Positions 38,878 through 47,278 of a stretch of DNA of 64,000 nt are shown piece after piece; positions within the stretch are counted from its first letter, which is position 1, and every line of letters starts with the position of its first letter. The notes beneath the pieces are model-generated. The model was not told the DNA's origin and did no database searches. It saw nothing but the letters and a program-made list of their open reading frames with translations. The DNA is from Acidimicrobiaceae bacterium (GTDB lineage Bacteria > Actinomycetota > Acidimicrobiia > Acidimicrobiales > Ilumatobacteraceae). The position numbers and the translations under genes are program-made. The stretch lies in contig JACJWG010000012.1 in NCBI GenBank assembly GCA_020637235.1, positions 62,001 to 126,000 on the forward strand. Direction: 5' to 3'.

Positions 38878-40206
38878 TCAGTGGTTGAGCGAGAGGCCGT
38901 CGAGGGAGTCGGCGAACTTCTCGATCGCCGCCGCCCGGCGCGTGGGCACGTGGTCGATCGAGGGCTCACTCGGGCGGTAGCGCTTCAGGATCTGGCGGGC
39001 GACCGTCACCTTGTGCACCTCGTCGGGTCCGTCGTAGATCCGAGCGGCACGGGCGGCGCGATACATCCCCTCGAGCGGCAGGTCGGTGGTGTAGCCGAGC
39101 GAGCCGTGGATCTGGATCGCCCGGTCGATCACGTTGTAGAGCACCTTCGCACCCCAGAACTTGATCACGCCGATCTCGAGACGGGCGTCGCTGTAGTGCT
39201 TGCCGGCTGCGTGCAACTGGTCCATCTTCCATGCGGCCTGCAACGTGAGCAGGCGGGCGGCCTGCATCTCGGCGTAGCTCTCGGCGATCCAGTCCTGCAC
39301 CATCTGCTTGTCGGCGAGGATCGACCCGTGCACGTATCGGGTGAGCGCCCGCTCGCACAACAGGTCGAAGGCCCGCTGACTCTGGCCGAGCCAGCGCATC
39401 GCGTGGTGGATGCGGCCGGGGCCGAGGCGCTTCTGCGCGAGGGCGAACCCCTGCCCGATGCCGTCCTCGCCGCCGACGATGTTGTCGAACGGCACGCGCA
39501 CGTTGTCGTAGAGGATCTCGGCGTGGCCACCCGGCTCGCCGGTCTTGTGATCGGGCTCGCCCATCGTGGGCACGTCGCGGACGATGTTGACGCCCGGCGT
39601 CGTGCGTGGCACCAGGATCATCGAGTAGTTGCGGTACGGGGTCTCGTGATCGCCCGTCTTGCACATCACGATCAGCAGATCGGCGATCGACGCGTTGGAC
39701 GAGAACCACTTGTGACCGTTGATCACCCACTCGTCACCGTCGCGCACTGCGCTCGTGGTGAGCAGTGTCGGGTCGGCGCCCGCACCCGGCTCGGTCATCG
39801 AGAAGCAACTGCGGATGCGGCCGTCGAGCAACGGCTGCATCCACTGGTCCTTCTGCGCCTCGGTCCCGCCGACGGCGAGCAACTCGGCGTTGCCGCTGTC
39901 GGGGGCGTTGTTGCCGAAGATGCTCGGGCCGTACGGCGTCTGACCGAGTACCTCGTGCATCAGCCCGAGCTTCACCTGGCCGAAGCCCAGGCCGCCCATG
40001 TCGGGCGGCAAGTGCGCTGCCCACAGGCCCTGCTGCTTCACCTCCTCCTTCAGCGGAGCCGTGATCTGCACGAACCGCTCGCGGCCCTCGGGGGTGCGCC
40101 ACAGGTCGGCCAGCGTCTCGAGCGGGATGATCTCCTCCCGCACGAACCCGCGCATCCACTCGAGCTTGCGCTCGAACTCCGGTTCGGTCTCGAAATCCCA
40201 CGCCAT
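38878..40206 (-). CDS. acyl-CoA dehydrogenase, ACAD10/11-like
   Basis: A 442-residue acyl-CoA dehydrogenase-family enzyme. MAWDFETEPEFERKLEWMRGFVREEIIPLE begins the N-terminal helices; FSMTEPGAGADPTLL and KWFSSNAS mark the FAD/substrate middle domain; QIHGSLGYTTDLPLEGMYRAARAARIYDGPDEVHK marks the C-terminal domain. It is divergent from an aminoglycoside-phosphotransferase-like gene, the pairing found fused in eukaryotic ACAD10/ACAD11 and split in levulinate operons. ATG at 40206 is preceded by GGGGA. The promoter holds a TGACGTTGATGTCA site. Confidence 0.9.
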   Translation of the reverse strand: MAWDFETEPEFERKLEWMRGFVREEIIPLETLADLWRTPEGRERFVQITAPLKEEVKQQGLWAAHLPPDMGGLGFGQVKLGLMHEVLGQTPYGPSIFGNNAPDSGNAELLAVGGTEAQKDQWMQPLLDGRIRSCFSMTEPGAGADPTLLTTSAVRDGDEWVINGHKWFSSNASIADLLIVMCKTGDHETPYRNYSMILVPRTTPGVNIVRDVPTMGEPDHKTGEPGGHAEILYDNVRVPFDNIVGGEDGIGQGFALAQKRLGPGRIHHAMRWLGQSQRAFDLLCERALTRYVHGSILADKQMVQDWIAESYAEMQAARLLTLQAAWKMDQLHAAGKHYSDARLEIGVIKFWGAKVLYNVIDRAIQIHGSLGYTTDLPLEGMYRAARAARIYDGPDEVHKVTVARQILKRYRPSEPSIDHVPTRRAAAIEKFADSLDGLSLNH

Positions 40207-40252
40207 GTCGCTGTTCCCCTTCGAACGGTTCACCGAGGTCGCCCGGAACTAT

Positions 40253-40272
40253 AGTTGACGTTGATGTCAACT
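40253..40272. promoter_or_regulatory. TGACGT-N4-GTCA operator (site 1)
   Basis: AGTTGAC and GTCAACT arms flank GTTGAT between the divergent dehydrogenase and kinase genes. It shares TGACGT-N4-GTCA with three other sites in the block (47.2 kb twice, 49.8 kb). Confidence 0.7.
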
Positions 40273-40294
40273 TTGGAGCCGGAGCCTCACCAGC

Positions 40295-41359
40295 ATGACG
40301 CATGAACACCCGCACGTCGACGACGGAGTGCCACCCGGCATCACACCGTCGTCGCTCACCCCGTGGCTCCTCGGTCACCTCGACGGCGTCGAACTCCGAC
40401 CGCCGCTGCGGTACACGTCGGTCGCCGGCGGCCACTCGTGCCTCACCTACGTCGTCACCGACGCCGACGGTCGCCGCGCGGTGTTGCGCCGCCCGCCGCT
40501 CGGCCACGCCCTCGCCACCGCACACGACGTGGTGCGTGAACACCGGATCATCAGCGCCCTCGCCGAAACCGGCGTGCCGGTCGCGCCCGCCCTGGCCGTG
40601 TGCACCGACACCGAGGTGAACGGTGCACCGTTCTTCGTGATGGATCACGTCGACGGGGTGGTGCTGCACGTGCTCGACGACGTCGCGACCCTGCTCCCCG
40701 ATGTCGCCGCGCGGCGCCGCGCCGGTTTCGAACTCGTCGACGCGCTCGCGGCGTTGCACGGCGTCGATGTCGACGCCGTCGGACTCGGCGACCTGTCCCG
40801 GCGCACCGGATACCTCGACCGTCAGCTGAAGCGATGGGCTGCGCAGTGGGAGGCATCGCGCACCCGCGAGCTGCCGCTCATGGACCTGCTGCACCGCTGG
40901 CTCGTCGAGCACCGGCCGGCAGAGGGCGCCACCGGAGTGGTGCACGGCGACTTCCGCCTCGGCAACATGATCCTCGGTCCGGACGGCGAGCTGCGCGCCA
41001 TCCTCGACTGGGAGTTGTGCACCCTCGGCGACCAGCTCGCCGACGTGGCGTATCTGATGCGGTCGTGGGTGCAGCCGGACGAACCGGGGAGCAACCATCT
41101 CGACCCACCCACCCGCGCCGGCGGCTTCCCCGACCGCGACGAGCTGGTCGAGCGCTACCGACGCGTGTCGGGTCGCTCGGTGGACGACCTCGGCTACTGG
41201 ATGGCGTTCAACGCGTGGCGGTCGGCCGCGATCGCCGAAGGGGTGCTGCGTCGCTATCTCGACGGCGCGATGGGCACCCGCCCCGACGACCTCGACGGCT
41301 TCGCTCGCGGCGTCGAGGCATCGGTGGCGAACGGCGCGTCGTGGGCCGGGATCGGGTGA
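40295..41359 (+). CDS. aminoglycoside phosphotransferase-like kinase
   Basis: A 354-residue protein-kinase-like small-molecule kinase of the APH family: an N-terminal nucleotide lobe (RYTSVAGGHSCLTYVVTDADGRRAVLRRPPLG), then VVHGDFRLGNMILG with the catalytic Asp and AILDWELCTLGD with the metal Asp. Proteins of this subgroup sit next to acyl-CoA dehydrogenases. In LvaA and ACAD10/11 the kinase phosphorylates 4-hydroxyacyl-CoA. Same role is inferred here. ATG at 40295 is preceded by GGAG. Confidence 0.87.
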   Translation: MTHEHPHVDDGVPPGITPSSLTPWLLGHLDGVELRPPLRYTSVAGGHSCLTYVVTDADGRRAVLRRPPLGHALATAHDVVREHRIISALAETGVPVAPALAVCTDTEVNGAPFFVMDHVDGVVLHVLDDVATLLPDVAARRRAGFELVDALAALHGVDVDAVGLGDLSRRTGYLDRQLKRWAAQWEASRTRELPLMDLLHRWLVEHRPAEGATGVVHGDFRLGNMILGPDGELRAILDWELCTLGDQLADVAYLMRSWVQPDEPGSNHLDPPTRAGGFPDRDELVERYRRVSGRSVDDLGYWMAFNAWRSAAIAEGVLRRYLDGAMGTRPDDLDGFARGVEASVANGASWAGIG

Positions 41360-41365
41360 GGCACC

Positions 41366-42379
41366 TCAGCCCGGCGTCGACGCCCGGGGGACACCGACCG
41401 ACACCGGGGTGGCGTGCAGGTGGCAGCGCACCTCACCGCCACCGTCCACCTGGGTGACCGGCGGCATCTCCACCCGGCACACGTCCATCACGTGCGCACA
41501 ACGCGATGCGAACGTGCACCCCGGCGGTGGGTTGCGGGGGTCGGGCAGGTCGCCGGGCAACACGATGCGGGTGCGCTCACGCTGGCGGGCCGGATGCGGC
41601 ACCGGCGACGCCGACAACAGCGCTTCCGTGTACGGGTGCCGCGGCGCACCGAAGATCCGCTCCGCCGGTCCGTGCTCGACGATGCGGCCGAGGTACATCA
41701 CGGCCACACGATCGGAGATGTGGCGGACGACCGCGAGGTCGTGGGCGACGAAGAGGTAGCCGATGCCGAACTCGTCGCGGAGGTCCTGCAGCAGGTTGAT
41801 CACCTGGTTCTGCGTCGACACGTCGAGCGCACTCACCGCCTCGTCGCAGATCACCACCTTCGGCCGGAGCGCGATCGCGCGGGCGATCGCCACCCGCTGG
41901 CGCTGACCGCCGGAGAACTCGTACGGGTAGCGCCGGGCGTGCTCGGCTCGCAGCCCCACGCGATCGAGCAGCTCGGCCACGCGCGACTGCGCCTCCCCGC
42001 GGCCGAGCCGCTCGTGCACGACCATCGGCTCGGCGATGCTCTCGCCGATCGGCGACGACGGATCGAGCGACGAGTACGGGTCCTGGAACACCATCTGGAT
42101 GTGGCGGCGGTGACGGCGGAGGTCGCCACCGGACAGCCCCGTCAACTCGGCTCCATCGAGGCGCACCGAGCCCGACGACACCGGCACCAGACCGAGGATG
42201 CCCCTGGCGGTGCTCGACTTGCCCGAGCCGGACTCGCCCACCAGACCCAGCGTCTCCCCACGATCGATGGCGAACGACACGTCGTCGACCGCACGGAGCG
42301 GGCGGCGGCGGGACAGCAGGCCGCGCGAGCCGGGGAACGTGACGGTGAGGCCCTCGACCTCGAGCGCTCGCTCGGTCAT
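41366..42379 (-). CDS. peptide/nickel-type ABC transporter ATPase (DppF-like)
   Basis: A 337-residue ABC ATPase: GESGSGKSSTAR (Walker A), FSGGQRQRVAIARAIA (signature), VVICDEAVSALDVS (Walker B) and a C-terminal PRHPYTEALLSASP with a Cys-containing CTFASRCAHVMDVC segment that is typical of oligopeptide/dipeptide ATPases. It powers import together with the second ATPase, two permeases and a binding protein upstream. ATG at 42379 overlaps the stop of the previous gene. Confidence 0.93.
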   Translation of the reverse strand: MTERALEVEGLTVTFPGSRGLLSRRRPLRAVDDVSFAIDRGETLGLVGESGSGKSSTARGILGLVPVSSGSVRLDGAELTGLSGGDLRRHRRHIQMVFQDPYSSLDPSSPIGESIAEPMVVHERLGRGEAQSRVAELLDRVGLRAEHARRYPYEFSGGQRQRVAIARAIALRPKVVICDEAVSALDVSTQNQVINLLQDLRDEFGIGYLFVAHDLAVVRHISDRVAVMYLGRIVEHGPAERIFGAPRHPYTEALLSASPVPHPARQRERTRIVLPGDLPDPRNPPPGCTFASRCAHVMDVCRVEMPPVTQVDGGGEVRCHLHATPVSVGVPRASTPG

Positions 42380-43428
42380 GACACACCCCCCAGGACGATT
42401 TCGTCCGTCCGTACGCATCGCGCCTCGTGGTCGTTCGCCACCCGTCGCAGCACGAGTGCGCCGGACCGGCACTCGTCGATCGCGTACGGGCATCGCGGCG
42501 CGAACCGGCACCCGTCGCCGAAGCGGCTGGGTGGCGGCGGCTGGCCCGGGATCGAGGCGAGACGGGTGCCGCGCACCTCTGCCGTCGGCATCGACCGCAG
42601 CAACCCCTCGGTGTAGGGGTGACGAGGTGCCCCGAACAGGTCGTCCACCAGGCCGGTCTCGACGGCCTGCCCGGCGTACATCACCATCACGCGGTCGGCG
42701 ATGTCGGCCACCACCCCGAGGTCGTGGGTGATCACCACGAGCCCCATGCCGAGCTCGTCGCGCAGCGAGCGCAACAGATCGAGCACCTGCGCCTGGATCG
42801 TGACGTCGAGCGCCGTGGTGGGTTCGTCGGCGATGACGACGTCGGGCTCGCACGACAACGCCATCGCGATCATCACCCGCTGGCGCATGCCACCCGAGAA
42901 CTCGTGCGGGTAGTCGCGCACGCGTTCGCGGGCTCGCGGGATGCCGACGAGGTCGAGCACCTCGGCGGCACGAGCGCGAGCGGCACGACGCGACACTCGG
43001 CGATGGCGTCGCACCACCTCGGCGATCTGGTCACCCACCCGGAACGCCGGGTCGAGGCTCGTCATCGGTTCCTGGAAGATCATCGCGATCCGGTCGCCGC
43101 GGATGTCCTCCAACGTGCGCCGCCGCTGGCTGAGCAGCTCGACCCCGTTGAGGCTCACCGATCCGCCGGGACCCACACGACCGGCCGGCGGCAGCAGGCC
43201 CATGCAGGCGAGGCTGGTGACGCTCTTGCCCGACCCCGATTCACCGACGATCGCGAGCGTCTCGCCGCGTCGCACGCCGAACGAGACGTCCTCCACGACG
43301 GTGATCCAGCCGGCCTCGGTGGCGAACTCGACCGTGAGCCCGCGCACGTCGAGCACGTTCTCGAGCGCGTGGCCGAGGATGTGGTCGGTCGCCGCGTCGG
43401 GGGCGGCCTCGGGTGACGAGGCGCTCAA
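42376..43428 (-). CDS. peptide/nickel-type ABC transporter ATPase (DppD-like)
   Basis: A 350-residue ABC ATPase with GESGSGKSVTSLA, FSGGMRQRVMIAMALS and VVIADEPTTALDVT, and the usual C-terminal PRHPYTEGLLRSMP plus a Cys region (CRFAPRCPYAIDEC). The frame opens with TTG at 43428 that overlaps the stop of the permease gene; a GTG about 24 codons downstream is the alternative. It forms the ATPase pair with the downstream gene. Confidence 0.92.
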   Translation of the reverse strand: MSASSPEAAPDAATDHILGHALENVLDVRGLTVEFATEAGWITVVEDVSFGVRRGETLAIVGESGSGKSVTSLACMGLLPPAGRVGPGGSVSLNGVELLSQRRRTLEDIRGDRIAMIFQEPMTSLDPAFRVGDQIAEVVRRHRRVSRRAARARAAEVLDLVGIPRARERVRDYPHEFSGGMRQRVMIAMALSCEPDVVIADEPTTALDVTIQAQVLDLLRSLRDELGMGLVVITHDLGVVADIADRVMVMYAGQAVETGLVDDLFGAPRHPYTEGLLRSMPTAEVRGTRLASIPGQPPPPSRFGDGCRFAPRCPYAIDECRSGALVLRRVANDHEARCVRTDEIVLGGVS

Positions 43429-44363
43429 CTCGCACCTCGCCGGATCTCGCGACCGACGGAGTCGCGCAGGCCGTCACCGAGCACGTTGAACGCCAGCACG
43501 GCGAGCACGATCGCGACGCCCGGGAAGATCACGAGCGTCGGACTCTGGTTCAAGAACCGGTAGGCGCGACCCACCATCGCGCCCCACGACGCGTCGGGCG
43601 GCTGGACCCCCAGGCCGAGGAAGCTGAGGCCGGCCTCGGCCAGCATCGCGAACCCGAGCGACAGCGAGGTCTGCACCACCAGCGGCGACAGGGCGTTGGG
43701 CAGGATGCGCGTCCGCAGGACGCGCATCGTGGGCGTGCCGATGCTGCGGCTCGCCTCCACGAACGTCTCCTCCTTGACCGCCAGCACCGACGCACGGGTG
43801 AGCCGGATGAAGCGGGGAGCGAAGATGATGCCGACGGCGATCATCGCGTTGCGGAGGTTGGGCCCGAACACCCCGACGATCGCGATCGCGAGCAACAGCG
43901 GCGGGAAGCTCATCAGCGTGTCGGTGAGTCGGGAGATCGCGGTGTCGACCAGACCACCGAAGTAGCCGGCGACGAGACCCGGCAGGACACCCAGCGCGAG
44001 TGCGAGCACCACCGCCTGCGCGGCGGCGAGCAGCGACACGCGACTGCCGAAGATCATCCGGCTGAGCACGTCCCGGCCGAGTTCGTCGGTGCCGAGCCAG
44101 TGCTCGGACGACGGCCCCTGCAACGTGTTGCGCAGGTCCTGCACCAAGGGGTCGTGCGGCGCGACCACCGGTGCGAACACCGCCACGAGCACCAGGCCGA
44201 CGAGGAACACGAGCGCCACGACGGCGGGCCGCTGGCGGAGGAATCGGCGCCGGAACCGGCGGAACGGTGTCTCGACGGTGTCGGAGACCGCCGAGGCGCC
44301 CTCCCATCCGGTGAAGCCGATCCACGGATCCTCACGAGCGATCGGTCGGTCGAGCTCGGTCAT
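43425..44363 (-). CDS. ABC transporter permease (DppC-like)
   Basis: A 312-residue permease with about six transmembrane helices. The N-terminal region (RFLRQRPAVVALVFLVGLVLVAVFAPVVAPHDP) is typical of DppC/OppC. The EAA loop is EASRSIGTPTMRVLRTRILPNALSP. It forms the channel with the DppB-like protein. ATG at 44363 overlaps the stop of that gene (ATGA), so the two subunits are made together. Confidence 0.93.
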   Translation of the reverse strand: MTELDRPIAREDPWIGFTGWEGASAVSDTVETPFRRFRRRFLRQRPAVVALVFLVGLVLVAVFAPVVAPHDPLVQDLRNTLQGPSSEHWLGTDELGRDVLSRMIFGSRVSLLAAAQAVVLALALGVLPGLVAGYFGGLVDTAISRLTDTLMSFPPLLLAIAIVGVFGPNLRNAMIAVGIIFAPRFIRLTRASVLAVKEETFVEASRSIGTPTMRVLRTRILPNALSPLVVQTSLSLGFAMLAEAGLSFLGLGVQPPDASWGAMVGRAYRFLNQSPTLVIFPGVAIVLAVLAFNVLGDGLRDSVGREIRRGAS

Positions 44364-45304
44364 GCCGCACGCACCTTCGGGTTGAGCCAGCCGTACATCA
44401 GGTCGACCAGCAGGTTGATCGACACCACGAGCGCCGTGGTGAAGAGCACGACACCCTGGATGACCGGCAGATCCCGGTCGAGCACCGCTCGGATGGCGAG
44501 TCCACCGAGGCCGGGGAGGGCGAAGAGCTGCTCGACGATCACCGAACCACCGAGCAGGAACGCCACCTGGAAGCCGAGCACGGTCACCACCGGCATGGCT
44601 GCGTTCTTCATGCCGTGCTTCAGCACCACCACGCGCGACCGGAGGCCGACCGCCCGGGCGGTGCGGACGTAGTCCTGTTGCAGCACGTCGCCGAGCGACG
44701 CTCGCAACTGGCGCGTCGTCTCCGCGGCGGCGCTCGTGCCGAGCGTGAGGCCCGGCAGGACCAGGTGACGGAACCACTCGAACGGGTTCTCGGTGAGGGG
44801 CACGTACCCGGTGGCGGGCAGCCATCCGAGGCTCAGGGCGAAGATCAGGGCGAGGACCGCGCCGAGCCAGAAGCTCGGCATCGCGAGCCCGAGCGACGCG
44901 CCGACCGTGGCGGTCGTGTCGAGCCAGGTGCCACGCCTGGTGGCCGACAGCAGACCGGCCGGGATCGCGATCATCAGGGCGATCAGCACCGAGACGGCGG
45001 CGAGGCTGACGGTCACCGGGAGGCGCTCGCCGATCGACTTCGTGACCGAGCGCCCCGAGAACAGCGAATCGCCCAGGTCGCCCTGGACGGCGGCGCTCGC
45101 CCAGCGCCCGTACTGCACGTGGATCGGGTCGTCGAGCCCGAGCCGGTCGCGGATCACCTGGATCTGCTCCTCGGTGGCGTTGTCGCCGGCGAGGGTGATC
45201 GCCGGGTCGCCGGGCACGAGGAGCACGAGTCCGAAGACGAGGAACGACGCCAGCACCAGGATCGGCACCGTCATCGCAAGACGTCGGAAGAAGAGCTGTA
45301 CCAC
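44360..45304 (-). CDS. ABC transporter permease (DppB-like)
   Basis: A 314-residue permease: first helix RRLAMTVPILVLASFLVFGLVLLVPGDP, then ERLPVTVSLAAVSVLIALMIAIPAG and the EAA loop RTARAVGLRSRVVVLKHGMKNAAMPV. This is the DppB/OppB layout. GTG at 45304 has AGGAGG about 11 nt upstream. A strong hairpin lies between the binding-protein gene and this one. Confidence 0.93.
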   Translation of the reverse strand: MVQLFFRRLAMTVPILVLASFLVFGLVLLVPGDPAITLAGDNATEEQIQVIRDRLGLDDPIHVQYGRWASAAVQGDLGDSLFSGRSVTKSIGERLPVTVSLAAVSVLIALMIAIPAGLLSATRRGTWLDTTATVGASLGLAMPSFWLGAVLALIFALSLGWLPATGYVPLTENPFEWFRHLVLPGLTLGTSAAAETTRQLRASLGDVLQQDYVRTARAVGLRSRVVVLKHGMKNAAMPVVTVLGFQVAFLLGGSVIVEQLFALPGLGGLAIRAVLDRDLPVIQGVVLFTTALVVSINLLVDLMYGWLNPKVRAA

Positions 45305-45380
45305 GTTCCTGCTGACCTCCTCGCGCTCGAGGGGCGGAGTCGCAGCGGGCGGGCAGGTCCGCCGGGTGCGACCAGGGGGG

Positions 45381-45416
45381 CGGTGGTGGCGGCCGACCTG
45401 CCGGCCGCCACCACCG
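45381..45416 (-). terminator. 15-bp hairpin between binding-protein and permease genes
   Basis: CGGTGGTGGCGGCCG and its reverse complement form a perfect stem around a 6-nt loop, between the binding-protein stop (45430) and the permease start (45304). It may stop most transcripts or protect the 3' end, giving more binding protein than permease. Confidence 0.65.
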
Positions 45417-45429
45417 CGATCGGCCGGGG

Positions 45430-47115
45430 TCAGCTCCCGGCGAGGATGCCGACCTCTCGGAACTCGGGCTTCGAGGTCAGGTAGGGCGTGAACTCGACGT
45501 CGGTGGCCATCGCGTACGGCACCTGCGGGAACATCAGCACCATCTCGAGCACCTGCTCGGCCATCTCTCGCGAACCGGCCTGCAGCGCTGCCTGACGTGC
45601 GTCGGCGTCGGTGGCCGCCGAAGCCTCGGCGATGTACTCGGTCATCGCATCGGTGGTCACGCCACCGGGGTTCGCGAAGCCCTCGGCACTGCCGCGCTGG
45701 ATGAACGTCATGAGCGGGTGCGGGCGTCCGCCCCACGTGGCGAGCATCTGGTCTGCGCTCTCCTGGGCGAACATCAGCTCACCGAGCTGGGTGGGTTCGA
45801 CCGCCTCGATCGACACGGTGGCGCCGAGCTCGGCCCACTGCGCCTGGATGATCTCCGCCATCTCGGGGTAGGTCGCGAGACCGGCGGGGATCAGCATGCT
45901 GAACTCCATCGAGGTGACGCCCGCCTCGGCGAGCATCGCCTTCGCCTGCTCCGGGTCGTACGGGTACAGGACGTCGTCGATCTCGGTGTTGTAGGCGTAG
46001 TAGCCCGGCGGGAACACCTGATCGGTGAGCACGCAGTAGCCGAAGAGCAGGGCGTCGCACATCGCCTGGCGATCGAGGCCGTGCAACAGAGCCTGGCGCA
46101 CTCGCACGTCGTCCTGACCGGCACGGGCACGGTTCTGCACGATGTAGAAGTACTGCAGTTCGGTGTTGAACTGGAGCACGACCTCGCTGTCGCCCTCCAC
46201 TTCCGACACCTGGTTGGCCCCGATGGTGGTGGCGTCGATCTGGCCGGTGCGGAGCGCGTTGAGGCGGGCCACCTGATCGGCGATCACCCGGATCTCGAGC
46301 GTCTGCACCTTCGCGATCTGCTCGGTGTTCCAGTACTCGTCGTAGCGCTCGAAGATGGTCGTGGCACCGGGCGTGTGTGACACCATGCGGTACGGGCCCG
46401 CCCCGACCATCTCCTCGTCGAGGTTCACCCCGTCGGCAATCGCCTGCGGGCTCACCATGATGCCGGCACGGTCGCTGAACGAACCGATCAGCGCGACGTT
46501 GGGTCGGCTGAGTGCGATCTCGACGGTGGTGGGATCGACCACGCTGACCGACTCGATCGCGTTGAGGTCGGTGGCCACCGAACTCCCCTCGATGCTCGTC
46601 GCCCGGTCGAGGTTGGTCTTCACTGCCTCCGCGTCGAAGGGCGCTCCGTCGTGGAACGTGACGCCCTCGCGGATGGTGAGGGTGAGCGTGAGTCCGTCCT
46701 CGCTGAACTGCCAGTCGGTGGCGAGGCCCGGGATGAACTCGCCCGTCGGAGCGAGGTGCACGAGCCGGTCGTAGGCTGGGAACAGCGTGGTGCCGTCCTG
46801 GCTGATCGAGGCGCGGTGCGGGTCGAGCCGGCTCACGGTGATCGGGTAGGCGTACACGAAGGTCGCCTCGGTGTCGTAGCTGGCGTCGGTCCCGGCGTCG
46901 GTGGTGGCCGATGCGTCACCACCGGCCTCGGTGGTGTCGGACGACCCGACGTCGGGAGCGTTGCCCCCCACGGTCGCAGCGGGCGCGCCAGCCGTCGTGG
47001 CGGTGACCCCTCCGCTCGCCGTGTCCCCGTCGTCGTCCGATCCGCCACATGCTGCCGCGAACACGGCTCCGGCGATCAGCAGTGCGCTCAACGAGCGCAC
47101 GGACCTGTAGGTCAT
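45430..47115 (-). CDS. ABC transporter substrate-binding lipoprotein (family 5)
   Basis: A 561-residue extracellular solute-binding protein family 5. A lipoprotein signal peptide ends at Cys23 (FAAACGG) and is followed by an Asp/Thr/Ala-rich linker to about residue 80. Then come TVSRLDPHRASISQDGTTLFPAYDRLVHL and DGLTLTLTIREGVTFHDGAPFDAEAV, the classic family 5 core. It captures a peptide or peptide-like ligand outside the membrane. ATG at 47115 follows GGGGG. Two operator palindromes lie upstream. Confidence 0.93.
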   Translation of the reverse strand: MTYRSVRSLSALLIAGAVFAAACGGSDDDGDTASGGVTATTAGAPAATVGGNAPDVGSSDTTEAGGDASATTDAGTDASYDTEATFVYAYPITVSRLDPHRASISQDGTTLFPAYDRLVHLAPTGEFIPGLATDWQFSEDGLTLTLTIREGVTFHDGAPFDAEAVKTNLDRATSIEGSSVATDLNAIESVSVVDPTTVEIALSRPNVALIGSFSDRAGIMVSPQAIADGVNLDEEMVGAGPYRMVSHTPGATTIFERYDEYWNTEQIAKVQTLEIRVIADQVARLNALRTGQIDATTIGANQVSEVEGDSEVVLQFNTELQYFYIVQNRARAGQDDVRVRQALLHGLDRQAMCDALLFGYCVLTDQVFPPGYYAYNTEIDDVLYPYDPEQAKAMLAEAGVTSMEFSMLIPAGLATYPEMAEIIQAQWAELGATVSIEAVEPTQLGELMFAQESADQMLATWGGRPHPLMTFIQRGSAEGFANPGGVTTDAMTEYIAEASAATDADARQAALQAGSREMAEQVLEMVLMFPQVPYAMATDVEFTPYLTSKPEFREVGILAGS

Positions 47116-47199
47116 CGCATCCCCCTTGGTGATTCGGCGCCGCCGAGCCGCTCGTCGCGAGCGACCCCCTCCCGGCGATCGGGTCCCAGTCAATCTGAT

Positions 47200-47238
47200 T
47201 TTGACGTCGGAGTCAAAGTGGAGATGACGTCAGTGTCA
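47200..47238. promoter_or_regulatory. two TGACGT-N4-GTCA operators (sites 2 and 3)
   Basis: TTTGAC-GTCGGA-GTCAAA (47200-47217) and TGAC-GTCAGT-GTCA (47225-47238) lie in tandem, centres 23 nt apart, upstream of the binding-protein gene. Both match the site between the dehydrogenase and kinase genes and the one between the two crotonase genes. Confidence 0.7.
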
Positions 47239-47278
47239 CTTTTTGCAGTGCACGGCGAGCTCGACCGAGCGGGACGGA

